Source: DUQW01 sp050953805
GTDB lineage: Bacteria > Bacillota_I > Bacilli_A > Acholeplasmatales > Acholeplasmataceae
DNA: 64,000 nucleotides
Direction of reading: 5' to 3'
Assembly (NCBI GenBank): GCA_050953805.1
Contig: JBMNNE010000002.1
Coordinates: 558,001 to 622,000 of the forward strand
Below the pieces are notes generated by a model. The model was given only the letters and a program-made list of their open reading frames with translations. It ran no database searches and had not been told where the DNA came from. Below are positions 54,301-63,300 of this stretch, in pieces (position 1 is the first letter of the stretch; each line of letters starts with the position of its first letter). The position numbers and the translations under genes were made by a program.

Positions 54301-57300
54301 TATAAAAAATCATTAGTCGAATTAACCGCTATTCCTGGTGGATTAGTTCCTGGTGATGAATTAACTTATGTCTTAACCAAACAAGGAGATACTATAGTTG
54401 GTAATTATGCAATTACAGCTGAAGTAACACCACACAAGAACTACAATGTCGCCGTTACTAATGGCGTTTATACCATTACTAAAGCGACTCATGATATGAG
54501 TGAAGTTTCATTTAGTAATGCGAGTGTTGATTATAACGGCCAAGCTCAAAGTATCTTCTTAACTGGAGATCTTCCACAAGGAGTCCAAGTTACTTATTCT
54601 AATAACGGTAAGATTAATGCAGGTGAACATGAAGTAGTAGCGTCATTTACTGTTGATACTCACAACTACAACAGTATTGATGATATGAAAGCGACTTTAA
54701 CGATCAACCGAATTGATCCAACGATTACTGCAAGTGATTTAGAAGTAACTTATAACGGTGAAAATCGTTCAATTTCTGGCGCATTAAATCACGATGAAGC
54801 GACTCTAAAATATACCTATGATGGTGCTACTCGTAATAATCCATTCGTCTTTAAAGATGCTGGAACATATGTTATAACTATTTCAGTAGTAGCAACAACA
54901 AACTACAATTCAGCTACTAAAGAAGTTACTTTAACAATCAATAAAGCTAACGCTACTTTATTAATTGAAAATAAATCATCAATTTATAAAGAATCATTAG
55001 TCGAATTAACGGCTATTCCTGGAGGATTAGTTCTTGGTGATGAATTAACTTATACATTAACTAAACAAGCAGGTTCAATTGTTGGTAGTTATGCAATTAC
55101 CGCTAATGTAACACCACACAAGAACTACAATGTCGCCGTTACTAATGGCGTTTATGAAATTACTAAAGCAACTCACGACATGTCAAATGTCTCATTTAAC
55201 AATGCGATTGTTGATTATAACGGCCAAGCTCAAAGTATTTTCTTGACTGGAACCATTCCACAAGGAGTCCAAGTTACATATTCTAATAACGGTAAGGTTC
55301 ATGCTGGTGAACACGAAGTAGTAGCATCATTTACTGTTGATACTCACAACTACAACAGTATTGATGATATGAAAGCGACTTTAACGATCAACCGAATTGA
55401 TCCAACGATTACCGCTAACAATTTAGAAGTAACATACAACGGTGAAAATCGTTCAATTACTGGTACGTTAAATCACGAAGAAGCAACCCTAAAATATACC
55501 TATGATGGCGTTACCAAAGATGAGACATTTAAGTTTAAGGATGCTGGAGTATATACTATAACCATTTCAGTAGTAGCAACAACTAATTATAATTCAGCTA
55601 CTAAAGAAGTAACCTTAACAATCAATAAAGCTAACGCAACGTTAGTTATTGAAAATAAGACATCAGTTTATAAAAAATCATTAGTCGAATTAACCGCTAT
55701 TCCTGGTGGATTAGTTCCTGGTGATGAATTAACTTATGTCTTAACCAAACAAGGAGATACTATAGTTGGTAATTATGCAATTACAGCTGAAGTAACACCA
55801 CACAAGAACTACAATGTCGCCGTTACTAATGGCGTTTATACCATTACTAAAGCGACTCATGATATGAGTGAAGTTTCATTTAGTAATGCGAGTGTTGATT
55901 ATAATGGTCAAGCTCAAAGTATCTTCTTAACTGGAGATCTTCCACAAGGAGTCCAAGTTACTTATTCTAATAACGGTAAGATTAATGCAGGTGAACATGA
56001 AGTAGTAGCGTCATTTACTGTTGATACTCACAACTACAACAGTATTGATGATATGAAAGCGACTTTAACGATCAACCGAATTGATCCAACGATTACTGCA
56101 AGTGATTTAGAAGTAACTTATAACGGTGAAAATCGTTCAATTTCTGGCGCATTAAATCACGATGAAGCGACTCTAAAATATACCTATGATGGCGCTACTC
56201 GTAATAATCCATTCGTCTTTAAAGATGCTGGAACATATGTTATAACTATTTCAGTAGTAGCAACAACAAACTACAATTCAGCTACTAAAGAAGTTACTTT
56301 AACAATCAATAAAGCTAACGCTACTTTATTAATTGAAAATAAATCATCAATTTATAAAGAATCATTAGTCGAATTAACGGCTATTCCTGGAGGATTAGTT
56401 CTTGGTGATGAATTAACTTATACATTAACTAAACAAGCAGGTTCAATTGTTGGTAGTTATGCAATTACCGCTAATGTAACACCACACAAGAACTACAATG
56501 TCGCCGTTACTAATGGCGTTTATGAAATTACTAAAGCAACTCACGACATGTCAAATGTCTCATTTAACAATGCGATTGTTGATTATAACGGCCAAGCTCA
56601 AAGTATTTTCTTGACTGGAACCATTCCACAAGGAGTCCAAGTTACATATTCTAATAACGGTAAGGTTCATGCTGGTGAACACGAAGTAGTAGCATCATTT
56701 ACTGTTGATACTCACAACTACAACAGTATTGATGATATGAAAGCGACTTTAACGATCAACCGAATTGATCCAACGATTACCGCTAACAATTTAGAAGTAA
56801 CATACAACGGTGAAAATCGTTCAATTACTGGTACGTTAAATCACGAAGAAGCAACCCTAAAATATACCTATGATGGCGTTACCAAAGATGAGACATTTAA
56901 GTTTAAGGATGCTGGAGTATATACTATAACCATCTCAGTAGTAGCAACAACTAATTATAATTCAGCTACTAAAGAAGTAACCTTAACAATCAATAAAGCT
57001 AACGCAACGTTAGTTATTGAAAATAAGACATCAGTTTATAAAAAATCATTAGTCGAATTAACCGCTATTCCTGGTGGATTAGTTCCTGGTGATGAATTAA
57101 CTTATGTCTTAACCAAACAAGGAGATACTATAGTTGGTAATTATGCAATTACAGCTGAAGTAACACCACATAAGAACTATAATGTCGCCGTTACTAATGG
57201 CGTTTATACCATTACTAAAGCGACTCATGATATGAGTGAAGTTTCATTTAGTAATAGCTCTAAAACTTATACTGGTCAACCTCAAAAATTAGCAATTAGT

Positions 57301-60300
57301 GGAACTCTACCTGTTGGAGTGACCGTCTCATATGAAGATAATGATGATAATATTATTGTTGGTAGTTATGTCGTAACTGCTATCTTTAATGTTGCCGATA
57401 CTCATAACTACAATAGTATCGATAACAGGACCGCTACTTTAACAATTACTAAAGCTAATTATGATATGTCACTAGTTACTTTTGAAGATGCAATAAAAAC
57501 ATATAATGGAAAGATCCAAAAATTAGCAGTCGGTGGAACTTTACCTAATGGAGTTAGTGTTACTTACCAAGACAATGAAAACATTGTTGTTGGTGAACAT
57601 ACGGTAACAGCTAAATTTAATGGTGATACTCATAACTATAATCCAATTGATGATATGATAGCGACCTTAACGATAGAAAAAGCGGCACCAACGATTACCG
57701 CAAGTAATTTAGAAATAGTTTATGATGGTCAATATCAAACAATAATAGGTACTTTAAACCACTTTGAAAGTACTTTAGAATATTCTTACAATGGTGGCGA
57801 TTATCAAACTCTACCAATTAGATTTAGAGATGCTGGTAGTTATAATATTACTATTAAAGCTCCAGAATCAGCTAACTATGCTGAAGCAATTAAGATAGTT
57901 ACTTTAACGATTACTAAAGCGACAGCAACTTTAACAATTGATAATAAAGAATCAGTTTATAAACAACCAGAAGTTACTTTAACAGCAGTAGCAACAGGTT
58001 TATTACTCGCTAGTGATCAATTAACTTATACTTTAAAGAAAGCTGAAGGAAGTGTAGTTGGTAAATACGCCATTACAGCTCAAGTAACACCACACAATAA
58101 CTACAATGTTGAAGTTGTTGATGGGGAATATGAAATTACTAAAGCGACTTACGATTTAGGAGTGTTAACTTATAATGATACCTTTACTTACAATGGTCAA
58201 ATTCGAGCTTTATTAATTACTAGTGAACTTCCTGACGGAGTAAGCGCAGTTTACAATAATAATAAAAATGCCAATGTTGGAACTCATACGGTTACAATTA
58301 CTTTTGTTGGTGATTATGCTAACTACAATGAAATTCCAAGCATTGAAAAATCATTAACAATCAATAAAGCGGACATCGATGTTACTGGTGTTATGTTTAA
58401 CACTGTCTTCACATATAACAAGAGTGAACAAGGAATTAGTGTTGTTCCAGGATCACTACCTGCTCAAATATCAGCAGTAACATTTGGTGATAACGCATAT
58501 ATTGATGCTGGAACATATAATGTGACAGTTAATTTTGTTGTAGCTGAGGAAAACAACTACAACACACCAAATTCAATTACTAAACAATTAGTAATTAATC
58601 CAAAAGTAGTTAATATTGTTGTTCAAAGTTATGAAAAAGAATATGGTGATTTTGATCCTGACTTTGAAACCGAAACCTTAACTGATGTCATTGAAGGCGA
58701 TTCTGTTACTATCAATTTCTATCGTGATCATGGAAATAGAGTTGGCTCTTATGCAATTAAAGTTGTTGGAACTGATTTAGGAAATAGTAACTACATTATG
58801 GGTGCAGTTACCAATGGTACGCTTACAATTAAGAAGCGAGCTATTTTGGTTACACCAAATGAATTATTTAGAGACTATAACCAACAAGATCCAGTATTAA
58901 CTTATACCGTAACACCAAGTTTAGTTGGTAATGAACAACTATCTGGTGCTTTAGATCGTGAAAGAGTTGCAACTAATCCGTTAGAAGAATTACCAGGAGA
59001 ATATGAAATTTTAATTGGTACTTTAAGAGATGATTCTGGTAGTTATGATATTACCTTCAAGTCAGGTAAGATATTTACTATTAAGCCAATTAACTTTGAC
59101 GACGTCAAATTAATTGCGAAAACCGTTACATATAACGGTGAAGAACAATACATGACAGTTTCTGCCCCTGTTGGAGCGACAGTTGTCTATAAATATAATG
59201 GTCAAGAGAAAACTAACGAACCATTTAAGTTTAAAGATGTCGGAGCTTATCCAATTGCAGCAACTGTATCAATGGACGGCTTCTATCCGAAAGATTTAGG
59301 CCCAGTCAACTTTACAATTGTTCAAAAAGAAATTATTGTAACACCTAATCTAAACCAAGGTAAAGTATATGGAGGAGTAGACCCACTTGAATTAACTTAC
59401 AACCTTTCAGATCCAATTGCTGAATGTGATTCATTTATTGGAGCACTTGAAAGAGAAGAAGGCGATACCGTAGGTCAGTATGTTATTGGCGTTGGTAGTC
59501 TCGAGTTAAGCACTAACTACATCTTAACATTTAGTGATGAAGTAGTGTACTTTACAATTACACCTAAGACACTAACAGTCACTCAAAATGGAGAAATGAC
59601 CTATGATGGTTATCTCCAAACAGTTCCATTAACTATTGATGGAGTTGAAACAGGCGATACAGTTACAGCATCAACTGCACAAGTTAAAGATGCTAAGACA
59701 TACTCACAAGTAGTTACATTAGGTGGTAAAGACGCTAATAACTACCAAGTGTTAGCTGAAGTTCAAATTTTAGTTAAACCATACGCGATTACCGTTACAC
59801 CAAATTCAAACTTAACTAAGGTATATAGAAGTGGTGATGATCCAATAATTGGACATAATGAACCAACATTATTAGCTAGCGACGAATATAGTGGAAATCT
59901 ATCAAGAGTCGCAGGTGAAACTGCTGGTGATTACCGAGTTTTACTAGGTGACTTAAAAGCTGGAGAAAACGAAGGTAATAACTATACAATTACTGTCGCA
60001 GAGGTATATTTCGTAATTACAAGAAAGACACTACAAGTAACTCAAGGCGATACTATTATCTATAATAGTGCATCTCAAGATGTACCTTTAACTGTAGTCG
60101 GAGTTGAAACAGGTGATTCGGTCACAGCATCAACTGCACAAGTTAAAAATGCTGGACCATACTCATTAGATGTTAATTTAAGTGGTGATCATGCAAATAA
60201 CTATCAAGTGACAGAAAAAGTTGCGGTTACAGTTACACCTAAGACATTAACCGTTACTCAAGGAGACGATATTATTTATAATAGTGCATCTCAAGATGTA

Positions 60301-63300
60301 CCTTTAACTGTAGTCGGAGTTGAAACAGGTGATACAGTTAATGCGTCAACTGCACAAGTTAAAAATGCTGGACCATACTCATTAGATGTTAATTTAAGTG
60401 GTGATCATGCAAACAACTACCAAGTTACAGAAAAAGTTGCAGTTACAGTTACACCTAAGACATTAACCGTTACTCAAGGAGGCGCTATTATCTATAATAG
60501 TGCATCTCAAGATGTACCTTTAACTGTACTTGGAGTTGAAACAAACGATACAGTTAATGCATCAACTGCACAAGTTAAAGATGCAGGATCATACTCATTA
60601 GATGTTAATTTAAGTGGCACTCATGCTGATAACTACCAAGTTACAGAAAAAGTCGCAGTTACAGTTACACCTAAGACATTAACCGTTACTCAAGGAGACG
60701 ATATTATTTACAATAGTGCATCTCAAGATGTACCTTTATCTGTAGTTGGAGTTGAAACAGGTGATACAGTTAATGCATCAACTGCACAAGTTAAAAATGC
60801 TGGATCATACTCATTAGATGTTAATTTAAGTGGCACTCATGCTGATAACTACCAAGTTACAGCAAAAGTTGCGGTTACAGTTACACCTAAGACACTAACC
60901 GTCACTCAAAACGGAGAAATGACCTATGATGGTTATCTCCAAACAGTTCCATTAACTATTGATGGAGTTGAAACAGGCGATACAGTCACAGCATCAACTG
61001 AACAAGTTAAAGATGCTAAGACATACTCACAAGTAGTTACATTAGGCGGTAAAGACGCTAATAACTACCAAGTGTTAGCTGAAGTTGAAATTGAAGTTAA
61101 ACCATACGCTATTACCGTTACACCAAATTCAAACTTAACTAAGGTATACGGACAAGCAAATCCAGTAATTGGACATAATGAACCAACATTATTAGCAAGC
61201 GACGAATATAGTGGAAATCTATCAAGAGTTGCAGGTGAAACTGTCGGTAACTATCTAGTATTAATTGGTGATTTGAAAGCTGGTGGAAATAATGGTGATA
61301 ACTATGCAATTACTGTTGCAGAAGTAAACTTCGTAATTACACCTAAGACACTAACAGTTACTCAAGACGGAGAAATGACCTATGATGGTTATCTCCAAAC
61401 AGTTCCATTAACTATTGATGGAGTTGAAACAGGCGATACAGTCACAGCATCAACTGAAAAAGTTAAAGATGCTAAGACATACTCACAAGTAGTTACATTA
61501 GGTGGTAAAGACGCTAATAACTACCAAGTGTTAGCTGAAGTTGAAATTGAAGTTAAACCATACGCTATTACCGTTACACCAAATTCAAACTTAACTAAGG
61601 TATACGGTCAAGCAAATCCAGTAATTGGACATAATGCACCAACATTATTAGCAAGCGACGAGTATAGTGGAAATCTATCAAGAGTCGCAGGCGAAACTGT
61701 CGGTAATTATCTAGTATTAATTGGTGATTTGAAAGCTGGTGGAAATAATGGTGATAACTATGCAATTACTGTTGCAGAAGTAAACTTCGTAATTACACCT
61801 AAGACACTAACAGTTACTCAAGACGGAGAAATGACCTATGATGGTTATCTCCAAACAGTTCCATTAACTATTGATGGAGTTGAAACAGGCGATACAGTCA
61901 CAGCATCAACTGCACAAGTTAAAGATGCTAAGACATACTCACAAGTAGTTACATTAGGTGGTAAAGACGCTAATAACTACCAAGTGTTAGCTGAAGTTGA
62001 AATTGAAGTTAAACCATACGCTATTACCGTTACACCAAATTCAAACTTAACTAAGGTATACGGTCAAGCAAATCCAGTAATTGGACATAATGCACCAACA
62101 TTATTAGCAAGCGACGAGTATAGTGGAAATCTATCAAGAGTCGCAGGCGAAACTGTCGGTAATTATCTAGTATTAATTGGTGATTTGAAAGCTGGTGGAA
62201 ATAATGGTGATAACTATGCAATTACTGTTGCAGAAGTAAACTTCGTAATTACACCTAAGACACTAACAGTTACTCAAGACGGAGAAATGACCTATGATGG
62301 TTATCTCCAAACAGTTCCATTAACTATTGATGGAGTTGAAACAGGCGATACAGTCACAGCATCAACTGCACAAGTTAAAGATGCTAAGACATACTCACAA
62401 GTAGTTACATTAGGTGGTAAAGACGCTAATAACTACCAAGTGTTAGCTGAAGTTGAAATTGAAGTTAAACCATACGCTATTACCGTTACACCAAATTCAA
62501 ACTTAACTAAGGTATACGGTCAAGCAAATCCAGTAATTGGACATAATGCACCAACATTATTAGCAAGCGACGAGTATAGTGGAAATCTATCAAGAGTCGC
62601 AGGCGAAACTGTCGGTAATTATCTAGTATTAATTGGTGATTTGAAAGCTGGTGGAAATAATGGTGATAACTATGCAATTACTGTTGCAGAAGTAAACTTC
62701 GTAATTACACCTAAGACACTAACAGTTACTCAAGACGGAGAAATGACCTATGATGGTTATCTCCAAACAGTTCCATTAACTATTGATGGAGTTGAAACAG
62801 GCGATACAGTCACAGCATCAACTGCACAAGTTAAAGATGCTAAGACATACTCACAAGTAGTTACATTAGGTGGTAAAGACGCTAATAACTACCAAGTGTT
62901 AGCTGAAGTTGAAATTGAAGTTAAACCATACGCTATTACCGTTACACCAAATTCAAACTTAACTAAGGTATACGGTCAAGCAAATCCAGTAATTGGACAT
63001 AATGCACCAACATTATTAGCAAGCGACGAATATAGTGGAAATCTATCAAGAGTTGCAGGCGAAACTGTCGGTAATTATCTAGTATTAATTGGTGATTTGA
63101 AAGCTGGTGGAAATAATGGTGATAACTATGCAATTACTGTTGCAGAAGTAAACTTCGTAATTACACCTAAGACATTAACAGTCACTCAAAACGGAGAAAT
63201 GACTTATGATGGTTATCTCCAAACAGTTCCATTAACTATTGATGGAGTTGAAACAGGCGATACAGTTACAGCATCAACTGAACAAGTTAAAGATGCTAAG

